From positions 62,001 to 126,000 of the forward strand of contig CAVXZE010000013.1 in NCBI GenBank assembly GCA_963766175.1: DNA of 64,000 bases. Direction: 5' to 3'. Every line of letters begins with the position of its first letter. Within the stretch, counting starts at the first letter, position 1. Origin of the DNA: CAVXZE01 sp963766175. Lineage in GTDB: Bacteria; Myxococcota_A; UBA9160; UBA6930. Below the pieces are notes generated by a model, which had not been told where the DNA came from, searched no databases, and saw only the letters and a program-made list of their open reading frames with translations. A program made the position numbers and the translations under genes. This document shows, piece by piece, positions 43,751 through 51,877 of this stretch.

Positions 43751-44332
43751 TCAAAGCTCCTCGGCGCTGGAGATGATCGTCCCGACGATTCCGTACTCCC
43801 GGGCTTCCTCTGGTGACATCCAGTGGTTTCGCTCGGTGTCCGCCTGCACCTTCTCGAGGGGCTGACCCGTGGCATCGGCGAGGGCCTGATTCAGACGCTC
43901 GCGCGTCTTCATGATCTCCTCGGCCTCGATGCGGATGTCCGCCGCCTGTCCTCCCATGCCTCCCTGGGGTTGATGGATCAGGAAGCGCGTATTGGGCAGA
44001 CAGAAGCGATCCTCCCGGGGGACGGCCAGGTAGATGTGAGTGCCGGCGCTCGCCACCCAGCCGGTGCCCACGATCTTCACCCTCGGCTTCACGAAGCGGA
44101 TCATGTCGTGGAGGGTATCGCCCGACTCGACGTGACCACCCTCAGAGTGGAGGAAGATGGTGATGTCGTCGTCGGAATCCGAGGCCATGGCGAGCAGCTG
44201 CGCGGTGACCTGCTGGGCGAGCCTCGAGTTGATCTCTCCGACGATCAGGATGGTGCGGGCTTCGAGAAGACGCTCTGCGATCTTCAACTGGAACAGATCC
44301 CCTGTGGAGCGGGACGCTTCTTTACCGGCCAT
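43751..44332 (-). CDS. clpP: ClpP-family protease with Asn at the third triad position
   Basis: 193 residues. The ClpP fold is clear: FLHSEGGHVESGDTLHDMIRFVKP, nucleophile Ser in WVASAGTHIYLA and His in RFLIHQPQGGMGGQA. At the position of the catalytic Asp (E. coli Asp171, within TERDRF) the sequence reads TERNHWMSPEEAREYG, so the Asp is Asn. Listeria ClpP1 is a known active-with-partner protein with this change. No clpX lies beside it, so this is probably an extra ClpP paralogue that assembles with another ClpP. ATG 44332 is chosen; the upstream in-frame extension is not ClpP-like. Confidence 0.88.
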   Translation of the reverse strand: MAGKEASRSTGDLFQLKIAERLLEARTILIVGEINSRLAQQVTAQLLAMASDSDDDITIFLHSEGGHVESGDTLHDMIRFVKPRVKIVGTGWVASAGTHIYLAVPREDRFCLPNTRFLIHQPQGGMGGQAADIRIEAEEIMKTRERLNQALADATGQPLEKVQADTERNHWMSPEEAREYGIVGTIISSAEEL

Positions 44333-44389
44333 GCGGTCTCCTCTGTGCGACCCGGGATGGTCGAGCGGTCGAGGCACGATGGTAGCGGA

Positions 44390-44454
44390 GCGGGGACGGA
44401 GTTGCCTTTGCCTTTTCGGCTCTGCGAAAGGCAAAAGGCAGACTCCGTCCCCGC
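44390..44454. repeat. REP-like hairpin (GGGGACGGAGT type)
   Basis: Arms GCGGGGACGGAGT... (44390-44418) and its near-complement (44425-44454, ending ACTCCGTCCCCGC) flank a six-base loop. It lies between two minus-strand genes. The sequence type resembles intergenic REP hairpins linked to Y1 (RAYT-type) transposases in other proteobacteria; no transposase is in this window. Confidence 0.65.
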
Positions 44455-44458
44455 AGGC

Positions 44459-45046
44459 TCAGAGAACGGCGATGCGGTTGACGAGGATGATCTCGCAGGC
44501 GCCGCCGCCTGTGTCCTTTCGGGTGAGGGAGCTTCGCCAGCTCCAGCCATCCGGGGAAGTCAACTGGACCAGGTAGCCCCCCAGCCGAACGATGTGGCCC
44601 TTGCGGATCTTCATCAGCTCGTCCTCGATGGCATCGCCCGCGGGAATGATGTGCATGTTCGCGCTGTGCCGGGCGATCACCGGGGCGGGAAGAGGGAGCC
44701 GATCGGTGCTCCAGCGGTAGTACCGGTTGCTCTGGGAGATTTCGAGCTGGTCGATCACCTCCTGGGCGGACATCGGGCCCCACCCCAGCGCGAGATCGAT
44801 CGGAGAGAGGTCCGCTTCCCGGCCGCGGCGGTATCGCTCGCGACTCAGCACCCGCGCCTCGATCTCGAAGGAGGCCAGGGGGGTGACCCGGTAGCCCTTG
44901 AAGTCGAAGGGCTCGGGGTTCGCGATGCTCTGTTGGATGGGCTGGTTGGGGGCCCGGATCCCGGGAGGCTGGGAGACCTCGCGGCTGTCCCAGCACTGGT
45001 AGGCCCCGAAGAGGAGGAGGATTCCGGCGATGACCTTGAGCAGCAT
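44459..45046 (-). CDS. Membrane-anchored protein, unknown function
   Basis: 195 residues. One N-terminal hydrophobic helix (MLLKVIAGILLLFGAYQCW) acts as an anchor or uncleaved signal. The periplasmic part has LSPIDLALGWGPMSAQEVIDQLEISQSNRYYRW and ends in a strand-rich region (HIVRLGGYLVQLTSPDGWSWRSSLTR). The local GWGPMS and YYRW segments occur in a set of uncharacterised bacterial proteins. ATG 45046 is preceded by AAGGAGAT five bases upstream. No function assigned. Confidence 0.72.
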   Translation of the reverse strand: MLLKVIAGILLLFGAYQCWDSREVSQPPGIRAPNQPIQQSIANPEPFDFKGYRVTPLASFEIEARVLSRERYRRGREADLSPIDLALGWGPMSAQEVIDQLEISQSNRYYRWSTDRLPLPAPVIARHSANMHIIPAGDAIEDELMKIRKGHIVRLGGYLVQLTSPDGWSWRSSLTRKDTGGGACEIILVNRIAVL

Positions 45047-45149
45047 CAGGATCTCCTTATCGGCGAAGATCGAGATGCGCATGAGGGCGGGCAACTCCCG
45101 CGCGGCGCCTCCGATTGTGTCCCAGCGGTGAGAGCGTATCCTTTCCCCC

Positions 45150-45419
45150 GTGAGCAAGGACATCGTCTACGAGGTGCGCTGCTATCAGTGCCAGACCTCC
45201 TTCGCCCCGGAGACCCGCCGCTGCGTGCACTGCGGGGCGCCCCTCGAGAAGGGGCGCCAGATGGTCTCGGCGGCCGAGGGCTTCGATCCGAATCGGGTGG
45301 CCGAGGATCAGGCGCCGGAGGAGAGCGAGGTGCTGGGGAAGGGGCCCAGGACCGCGATCTGGGTCGTGGTGGCCCTGGTGACGGCCGTCGCGTCGATGCT
45401 CCGCAGCTGCGTCGATTGA
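45150..45419 (+). CDS. Small zinc-ribbon membrane protein
   Basis: 89 residues. Two Cys pairs (VRCYQCQ and RRCVHCGAPL) form a likely zinc ribbon in the first 35 residues. A hydrophobic helix near the end (TAIWVVVALVTAVASMLRS) anchors it to the membrane. GTG start. It lies 14 bases before msrB and is probably co-transcribed with it. Function unknown. Confidence 0.7.
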   Translation: MSKDIVYEVRCYQCQTSFAPETRRCVHCGAPLEKGRQMVSAAEGFDPNRVAEDQAPEESEVLGKGPRTAIWVVVALVTAVASMLRSCVD

Positions 45420-45433
45420 TCGGGGAGAGCGCG

Positions 45434-45835
45434 GTGGGCAGGAGAGTCGAGAAGACCGACCCGGAGTGGCTCGAGCAGCTCGGTTCCGAGCGGTACGCGG
45501 TGTGCCGCCGGAAGGGAACCGAGCCGGCCTGGAGTGGCGAGTACCACGACTGCAAGGAAGAAGGCATCTACCGCTGCGCCTGCTGCGGAGAGCCGCTCTT
45601 CCACTCCGACACCAAGTACGATTCGGGGAGCGGCTGGCCGAGCTTCTGGGCGCCGATCGATCCCGAGAGCGTCTCGGAGATCTCCGATACCAGCCACGGC
45701 ATGATCCGGACCGAAGTGGTGTGCGCCGTCTGCGACGGTCACCTCGGCCACGTGTTCCCGGACGGCCCGGATCCCACCGGCCGACGCTACTGTATGAACT
45801 CGGTCTCCCTCACCCTCGACCGGAAACCGCGCTGA
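45434..45835 (+). CDS. msrB: Peptide methionine-R-sulfoxide reductase MsrB
   Basis: 133 residues. Zinc ligands appear as two Cys pairs (YRCACCGEPLF and CAVCDGHLGHVFPDGP). GSGWPSFWAPI and RRYCMNSVSLTL with the catalytic Cys complete the family pattern. It reduces the R-epimer of methionine sulfoxide. GTG 45434 with GGGGAG upstream. The 3' end overlaps the convergent metallo-hydrolase gene by 26 bases. Confidence 0.95.
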   Translation: MGRRVEKTDPEWLEQLGSERYAVCRRKGTEPAWSGEYHDCKEEGIYRCACCGEPLFHSDTKYDSGSGWPSFWAPIDPESVSEISDTSHGMIRTEVVCAVCDGHLGHVFPDGPDPTGRRYCMNSVSLTLDRKPR

Positions 45836-46829
45836 AGCGCCCCGGCTCCGTCTCGCGCAGCCTGCCTTCTCTCACCAGCCGCTCGAGGTGCTGTCCCATG
45901 CTGCGACGCTCGACACATGCCAGGAACGGAACGGGATCCCCCGCGCGGTAGATGAAGCGGTGCTCGGCGATCTCCTCCAGGGTGTGGGGATCTCGGAGGA
46001 AGTCGAGCAGACGCGCCTCGCGCTGCTGGATCACGGCGGCGAAGCGGTCGAGGCGCTCGAGGAAGGCCCGCTGGCCCTCCAGGACGCCGACGTGATGGAA
46101 GGTCACGTAGTGGCGGGCGTCGATCTCTCGCACCTTCGCCATGGACTGCTCGAAGGCCTCCAGGTCCGACCAGGCGTCTCCGTAGTAGGGGCCGAAGCTC
46201 GAGAGGTCGATGTCTCCGAGGTAGAGGACATCATCCGGCTCGATGTGGAAGGCGCAGTGGCCCCGGGTGTGGCCGGGCGTATGGATTACCCGCATCCGGC
46301 ACCCACCCAGCTCGAAGACGTCTCCGTCGCGGAAGGTCACCACGTCGGCCCGCGGAGTGAAATGAAACTGATTCACCACCAGTGGACGAAAGGCGCGGTC
46401 GACCGCCTCGTCGTCGAATCCGTAGATCGCCATGAAGTCGTCCAGGGAACGCATTCCCGGCGCATCGGCCTCGTGGAGATGCCAGGGAAGCCCTGGGAAG
46501 AGGTGATTGCCGGCGACGTGATCCTCGTGGCAGTGGCTGTTGACGACGCGATCGACGGCCGGGAGTCGATCCTGGCGGGGGATCAAGCCGAGACACGGGT
46601 CGATGATCAGCGACTCCTCGTCTCCCCGCACCACCACCGTGTTGCCCTGCGGGTATTTGCCTTGCTTCTCGCCGAACAGCACCGTGACCCGGCCGAGCTC
46701 GAGGTCCACCAGCTCCTGCACCCGCTCCGCCTCCTCGTCGTCTGATCGCACTCCGGCGCGAATCCTTGTCGGTCTCAGCCAACCTGCATCTCTTCGATGG
46801 ACCCAGTCTAATGCCTTCTGCGGTGCCAT
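45810..46829 (-). CDS. MBL-fold metallo-hydrolase
   Basis: 339 residues. The beta-lactamase-like metal motif is HCHEDHVAGN; VIHTPGHTRGHCAFH and LYLGDIDLSSFGP supply the remaining ligands. The C-terminal part after residue 240 (helices, HTLEEIAEHRFIYRAG) resembles the dimerisation/winged-helix-like end of the LACTB2 or glyoxalase-II-like groups. Substrate unknown. The start is uncertain: ATG 46829 adds about 25 residues to the conserved region, and an internal GTG at VRSDDEEAER is possible. Confidence 0.88.
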   Translation of the reverse strand: MAPQKALDWVHRRDAGWLRPTRIRAGVRSDDEEAERVQELVDLELGRVTVLFGEKQGKYPQGNTVVVRGDEESLIIDPCLGLIPRQDRLPAVDRVVNSHCHEDHVAGNHLFPGLPWHLHEADAPGMRSLDDFMAIYGFDDEAVDRAFRPLVVNQFHFTPRADVVTFRDGDVFELGGCRMRVIHTPGHTRGHCAFHIEPDDVLYLGDIDLSSFGPYYGDAWSDLEAFEQSMAKVREIDARHYVTFHHVGVLEGQRAFLERLDRFAAVIQQREARLLDFLRDPHTLEEIAEHRFIYRAGDPVPFLACVERRSMGQHLERLVREGRLRETEPGRFSAVSGRG

Positions 46830-46966
46830 GGCAGACCGCGCCCAGGGGGTTTCACGAAGCGTCGTGCGGCAGCGACCGGCGGCGTCCGTTCTCGGCCGGC
46901 CAGACCGTCTTCACAGGGATGCGCCTGGCCGTATAGTGGGGGGCGTGCAGATCCACCGGTCCCGCG

Positions 46967-47689
46967 GTGGGAAAAGCGATGGGCGCCGGCGCCGCGCTCT
47001 GGGCGGTGGTTTCGGGGGCAGCGTTCGCGGCCCGCCTGCATCGGTCCGTCGCGCCGGTCGCGCGCTGGATCGCCCTCGGCGGCGCGTTCTGGATGGCGAT
47101 TCTCGTCTACCTGCGCCGGGGCGGAGAAGCGGAGTCCGGGTCTCGCTTCGTCGCTGGCCTGGCACTGGCGGGGGCGTCGGCACACCTCGGCTGGGCGCTT
47201 CTTCATCTCGCCGACGTGATGGCTCATCCCCGGGCGCTGCTGAATCCCGCGGTCGGTCACAGTGTTCTGTTCGCTCCTCTGGGGATCCTGGCTCTGGCGC
47301 CGGGGGAGCGCGCCGCCCGCGAGTGGTATCTGGCGGCGGCGCTGGGGAGCCTGCCCGAGGCCTTTGCGGTGGCGCGTCTCGGCTGCCTCGCCTGCGGCTG
47401 CTGCCAGGGGACCCTTGCCGTCTTTGGGGTCGATGCGATCCTGCTCTGCGAGATCGCGGGTCTGCTGGCTCTGGCCGGTTGGACCCGGCGACTGCCGGCG
47501 GCCTGGGTGGGGCCGGCGACACTCTCCGGTTTCGGGGCGCTTCGGCTGATCGGCGAGCCCTTCCGGGTGCCTTCGGCACTCGGTGAACCCCTGATCCCAC
47601 CGACGGTGCTGGCGATCGGTTGGATCGCCGTCGGCGCCGGGATGGCGTTGGCCTTCCCCTGGCGCCCTCGCCCGGTGTTCGGCCGCTGA
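46967..47689 (+). CDS. Lgt-like (prolipoprotein diacylglyceryl transferase family) membrane protein
   Basis: Up to 240 residues with about seven hydrophobic segments. The segment ARLGCLACGCCQG resembles the RxGCFxxGCCYG motif of Cys-type Lgt-family proteins. It is otherwise shorter and more divergent than housekeeping Lgt, so catalysis (diacylglyceryl transfer to Cys) is uncertain. GTG 46967 or ATG 46979 could be the start. The stop overlaps the ATG of the CPBP protease gene (TGATG), tying the two together. I infer a lipid-modification or membrane-processing role in this cluster. Confidence 0.68.
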   Translation: MGKAMGAGAALWAVVSGAAFAARLHRSVAPVARWIALGGAFWMAILVYLRRGGEAESGSRFVAGLALAGASAHLGWALLHLADVMAHPRALLNPAVGHSVLFAPLGILALAPGERAAREWYLAAALGSLPEAFAVARLGCLACGCCQGTLAVFGVDAILLCEIAGLLALAGWTRRLPAAWVGPATLSGFGALRLIGEPFRVPSALGEPLIPPTVLAIGWIAVGAGMALAFPWRPRPVFGR

Positions 47690-48309
47690 TGAGGAGCGTT
47701 TCGCTCGTCAGCGCGCTTCTGGTCATGCTGGCCGTCTGGACGATTCTGTCGAGCGGGTCGATGCTCTCTTCGCTGATCGGCGAAGAGCCCGCGACGCTCC
47801 TGGTGTTCTCCTGCTGCGCCGCCCTCCTGGTCGTGACGCGCCGTCCCTCCCCGGTGCGGCCTCGCCCGCCCGATGCGGCGCTCCTGGCGCTGACGATCGC
47901 GCTGGGCTTCGCTGGCCATTCCCCGCTCCGCGCCGGGATCGCTCTCGTGGGTCTCGCAGTGGGGCTGGCCCCGCCGACCCTTTCAGCACCTCCGGGTAGG
48001 AGCGGCTTTCCGCTCCTGATCGCGGTGGTGGTCGCCGCGCCGGTCTTCGAGGAGCTGCTCTATCGCGAGCGTCTTCTCGATGCCATCGCCGCGACGCCGC
48101 TGCGGATGGGCGGCGCGGTGTTTCTGACCAGTGCGCTCTTCGCGCTCACCCATCTGACGCCGTGGCAGATGCTGGGGAGCTTTCTGGTCGGAGTCGTGCT
48201 GGCGCTGATCCGTCGCGTCTCCGGGACTGTCACCGCCTGCATCGGATTCCACGTGGGACTGAATCTTCGCTCGGTCTGGGACTCTGCGGTGGAAGCGCTC
48301 CATGGGTGA
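47689..48309 (+). CDS. CPBP family intramembrane glutamic protease
   Basis: 206 residues, six or more hydrophobic helices. The CPBP/Abi motifs are present: EELLYRERLLDAI (the Glu-Glu pair followed by Arg), FALTHLTPWQMLGSF (His) and IGFHVGLNLRSVW (His/Asn). These enzymes cleave within membranes, and some members act as sorting proteases for C-terminal tags (for example the MYXO-CTERM type). Start overlaps the Lgt-like gene. The neighbouring RHS protein has a suitable C-terminal tag, so it is the candidate substrate. Confidence 0.87.
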   Translation: MRSVSLVSALLVMLAVWTILSSGSMLSSLIGEEPATLLVFSCCAALLVVTRRPSPVRPRPPDAALLALTIALGFAGHSPLRAGIALVGLAVGLAPPTLSAPPGRSGFPLLIAVVVAAPVFEELLYRERLLDAIAATPLRMGGAVFLTSALFALTHLTPWQMLGSFLVGVVLALIRRVSGTVTACIGFHVGLNLRSVWDSAVEALHG

Positions 48310-48409
48310 TCTGTCGTCGGTCGGAGAGCGAGATCCGCTCCCCGCGGAGCCTTCGGCGGTTCCCCGTTTCTCACCCCGACCCGTTCACACCCGAATCAGG
48401 AGAGGGCCG

Positions 48410-51400
48410 ATGAGAAGAACGCAAAACTCGAAACCGATCGATCGCGCGATCGCAACGCTGTGGATCGCCCTGATCGCGACCTTGGGCTGTCCACCGCAAG
48501 GCGAGAAGCTGGCCCCGTCGGCCGGGCTGCCCCAGTACCAGGAGCGCGCGGTGGTTCCGGTGCCCGGCGCGATCGTGAGTCCGCTGGGCGGGAACCTGCT
48601 GGTGCGTCGCTCGGATCTCAGCATCGACACCCATCTCGGCACCCGCGAGATCGGTGCCGCCTACAACTCCGCATCCGAGCAGTGGCTCTGGAGCTTCGAA
48701 CTCCGCTACGACGGCGCCTGCTTCGTGGATCCGACCGGCGCCTCCTACGACACCTCGACCCTCTCGCCGGGTGACGCGATTCCGGGAACCGTCTGGGTGA
48801 TGGTCGACGCGGACACCGTGAAGACCAAGGGAGGGCTCGCCCACGAGTTCGGCCCCGATTCGCGTCTCGATGCCGTCCACTACACGAGCGCGGAGTATCC
48901 ACGGCTCAGCCATGTATCGCAGATGATCGCCGGAGAGCCGCGCACGGTAGCGATCGATCAGTGCATGGCTCCAGGCGAGTGTGAGACGGTCTTCGCGATC
49001 TCCTACCGATCGGACGGGCAGGTCGTATCGATCAGCGATCGGGCCGGCCGAGTGGCGGAGGTCCAGTACTCCGCTGACCGGCTGGTGAGCGTCCGCGACG
49101 GACTCGACACTGCCCGCGGCTGGCCCGGAACCCGCTACGAGTACGAGGGAGCCAAGCTCACGGCAATCGTCAGCTCCGAGGGTGAGCGCGTCGAGTACGT
49201 CTACTCGGGAGATCGGATCCGGGAAGTGCGCGCGATCGGCGAAGAGAACCCGCTCCACCGATTCGACTACTACGTCGAGAACGATGCGGGCCTCTACGCG
49301 ACCCGTTACATCGATCCGCTCGGCCACCCGACCTGGTTTCGGTACGACCGGCAGCGTCGTCTCCACGAACGCGAGGCGGCGGAGCTGCTGCGTCTGGCCT
49401 GGGAAGGGTCGCGGGTCGTCGCGGAGATCCAGCCGAGCGGCGTTACGACCCGCTGGACCTACGGCGGCGACGACGTCGCGACCGAGGTGCAGCCCTCCGG
49501 AAACGTGGTTCACTGGAGCTACGCCCCCGACGCCGTGAATCGCGACGCCTTGCGAGAGCGGGCCACGCTCGAGATCACCGACAGCATCGGTCTGCGGGAG
49601 CGGCGCAGCTACGATGCTGCGGGTCGCCTCGCCGCTGTCGAGAACGGAGAGGGCGAGGTGGTGGCGAGCTACAGCTACGCCTCCGACCAGACCGTTGCCT
49701 CCCTGACCACCGTCGACGGCGTGATCGGCTACGGGGGCTACGGCGCACACGGCCACCCCACCCGGGTGAGCGTCGCGGGAGTCGAGACCGAGAGCGAATA
49801 CGATCTGGTCGGGAACCAACGCCGCGGGAGAAATGGGGTGATCCCGGAGCTCGGTGGGATCGTCTCCCGAGACTACGACGAGGATCGCAATTTGAAGCGC
49901 ATCGCAGTGGCGGATGCACTTTACGGGGGCGCTCCACTCGATCCCACCCAGTACATCGATATCCACTATCGCAGCGACGGCCGGCGCACCCGCATCGCCC
50001 GCCCCGGTGGAGGCGATCACGAGCTCGAGTACGACACCCTGGGGCGGCTCAGGCGGGTCCGCGAGCGGGTGGGCGGCGCCTGGGTGTCGACGGACTTCGA
50101 GTACGACGCCGCCGGTCGCTCGACTGCGATCGAAAGAGGCAACGGCATGCGGCGGGAGACCGGCTACGACGCAGCCGGGCGGATCACCGCGATTCGCAAC
50201 CTCCGCGATGGGGTGATCGAGTCCACGGCCGCCTTCGGCTACGCCGACGGCCAGATTCGGAGTATCGAGGACTCGGTTCGCGGCGGTGTCGAGCTCTACT
50301 CGCACGACGGCGCCGGCCGAGTGGCGACCATCGAGTACCCCGACGGAGAGGTCCTGCTGCGGCAGTACGACCTGCGCTCCCGGAATACCCGGGAGGTCTT
50401 CTGGGCCGATTCCCTGGCTCGTTGGTTCGATCGAGACTACGACCTGGACGACCGCGCGGTGAGCTTCTCGGACTCGGGTCAGCTCCTGCTACAGCACGGC
50501 TACCAGGACGGGAAGCTCATCGAGACGAGCTATGGAAACGGTCTGGTGCGGACCTACGGCTACGATTCTTCGAACGGTCAGCTGGATGGGTCCTGGACCG
50601 AGGGTCCCGACGGGGTCGTCGAGGAGACGGTGATCACTCGGGAGGGGCAGGCCGGATTCGCGCCGGGCCTGCACATCACCGCCGTCACCACGACCTCCGC
50701 AGGTGTCGCCGCCACCACCACCGAAGAGTACGTGTTGGCACCGGGCCCCGACCAGGCGGGCCAGGAGCCCGCAGTCGGCAAGCGCGTCTACATGTGGCTC
50801 GACGGCGAGAACCTGAACCTCTACGAGCACGATGCCCTCAGCAACAGCCGGGGATGGGCCGGCATGGGTGAGAGCTTCGAGTACAACGCGGAGGGCAACC
50901 GCCTGCTCTCGGCGACGACCATGGCGGCGGGAACCATCGACTACAGCTACGACGAGGCGGGGTTCGCCACCTCGCGTCGGGGGGTTCCCCTCGCCTGGAC
51001 GGCGTCGGGTCGTCTGGCCTCGGTTGGCAGCGACCTGAGCTTCGAGTGGGATGCACTGGATCGCAAGGTTCGCTCGGAGGTGATGGGTACGGAGAACCTC
51101 TGGCTCTTCGGCGGGCGAGTGCAGGCGGATCCGGCGGGCCTCCCACGCTCGATCGATTTCGGCGAGGTTCGCGTGGATCTCGCCACGGGTGAGCATCGCT
51201 ACCGCCACCTGGACTTCCGCGGCAACGTCAAGTTCGTCTCCGACCAGGACGGCGAAATCCGCAGCCACTACCAGTACGACGCATACGGGCTGCGGCGGGT
51301 GCGCGGATCGGACGACGATCCGGTGCGCTTCGCCGGCCGCAGCCAGATCGGCGAGTTGATGGCTCTCGGCGCGCGTATCTACGATCCGGCCGTGGGTCGC

Positions 51401-51877
51401 TTCCTCTCCCCCGATCCGGTGCTTCAATACGTCAATCAATACGCCTACACGCTCGGGAATCCGGTCTGGTTCGTGGATCCGTCAGGGCGGGATTTCGAGT
51501 CCGTCCTGGAGGGGATCCTCGTCACCGCCGGCCTTGCCGTGGCGACAGTGTCGCTGTTCTTCATTACGTCGCCGGTGCTCGCCGTGCTGGGGGGGGTCTC
51601 GATGACGCTGGCCGGGCTCGCCTTCGCAATCTGGGTGGCTCGGCGGGTCAACGGGACGGGTTCCGGCCCCAACGGGGTCGCCGCCCCGGCTCCCGATGGA
51701 AGCGCCTCACGTGACCGGGGAGGTGCCACCGGGGCCAATCAGAGCTGCTCGCCGGTACGCCTCGCTTCGGTGCCGGGTCTCGGGAGACTGCACTGGATAC
51801 TGATCGCGGCGCAGCTTCTGCTCGCCCCTCTGCTGATCCGCTCCTGGCCCGCGCACCGGCGGAGGCGATCCCGATGA
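48410..51877 (+). CDS. RHS/YD-repeat lipoprotein with C-terminal membrane tail
   Basis: 1155 residues. The N-terminus (ATLWIALIATLGCPPQG) is a probable lipoprotein signal with Cys near residue 27. It continues into an RHS/YD-repeat shell (many YDxxGRxxxIE-type units: YDAAGRLAAVENGEG, YDTLGRLRRVRE, YDAAGRITAIRNLRDG). The RHS core ends canonically (HLDFRGNVKFVSDQDG, ARIYDPAVGRFLSPDPV, YAYTLGNPVWFVDPSG). Instead of a toxin, two hydrophobic helices follow, then a linker, SCSPVR, a last helix (WILIAAQLLLAPLLI) and RRRRSR. AGGAGAGGG precedes the ATG. Possibly a surface-displayed adhesin-like shell. Confidence 0.9.
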   Translation: MRRTQNSKPIDRAIATLWIALIATLGCPPQGEKLAPSAGLPQYQERAVVPVPGAIVSPLGGNLLVRRSDLSIDTHLGTREIGAAYNSASEQWLWSFELRYDGACFVDPTGASYDTSTLSPGDAIPGTVWVMVDADTVKTKGGLAHEFGPDSRLDAVHYTSAEYPRLSHVSQMIAGEPRTVAIDQCMAPGECETVFAISYRSDGQVVSISDRAGRVAEVQYSADRLVSVRDGLDTARGWPGTRYEYEGAKLTAIVSSEGERVEYVYSGDRIREVRAIGEENPLHRFDYYVENDAGLYATRYIDPLGHPTWFRYDRQRRLHEREAAELLRLAWEGSRVVAEIQPSGVTTRWTYGGDDVATEVQPSGNVVHWSYAPDAVNRDALRERATLEITDSIGLRERRSYDAAGRLAAVENGEGEVVASYSYASDQTVASLTTVDGVIGYGGYGAHGHPTRVSVAGVETESEYDLVGNQRRGRNGVIPELGGIVSRDYDEDRNLKRIAVADALYGGAPLDPTQYIDIHYRSDGRRTRIARPGGGDHELEYDTLGRLRRVRERVGGAWVSTDFEYDAAGRSTAIERGNGMRRETGYDAAGRITAIRNLRDGVIESTAAFGYADGQIRSIEDSVRGGVELYSHDGAGRVATIEYPDGEVLLRQYDLRSRNTREVFWADSLARWFDRDYDLDDRAVSFSDSGQLLLQHGYQDGKLIETSYGNGLVRTYGYDSSNGQLDGSWTEGPDGVVEETVITREGQAGFAPGLHITAVTTTSAGVAATTTEEYVLAPGPDQAGQEPAVGKRVYMWLDGENLNLYEHDALSNSRGWAGMGESFEYNAEGNRLLSATTMAAGTIDYSYDEAGFATSRRGVPLAWTASGRLASVGSDLSFEWDALDRKVRSEVMGTENLWLFGGRVQADPAGLPRSIDFGEVRVDLATGEHRYRHLDFRGNVKFVSDQDGEIRSHYQYDAYGLRRVRGSDDDPVRFAGRSQIGELMALGARIYDPAVGRFLSPDPVLQYVNQYAYTLGNPVWFVDPSGRDFESVLEGILVTAGLAVATVSLFFITSPVLAVLGGVSMTLAGLAFAIWVARRVNGTGSGPNGVAAPAPDGSASRDRGGATGANQSCSPVRLASVPGLGRLHWILIAAQLLLAPLLIRSWPAHRRRRSR

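Noticed and set aside
3681..46824. Identical 14-mer TGCCTTCTGCGGTG near 3681 and 46811
   Set aside because: Several 14-mer matches are expected by chance in 64 kb; no flanking similarity.
48371..50305. A long open frame on the minus strand inside the RHS gene (644 codons)
   Set aside because: It mirrors the repeat-rich, GC-rich RHS coding frame, shows no recognisable domain, and has no independent start signal; antisense shadow.
51490..51877. Polymorphic toxin domain at the RHS C-terminus
   Set aside because: The region after the RHS core is hydrophobic helices plus a basic tail; no nuclease or other toxin motif and no immunity gene follow.
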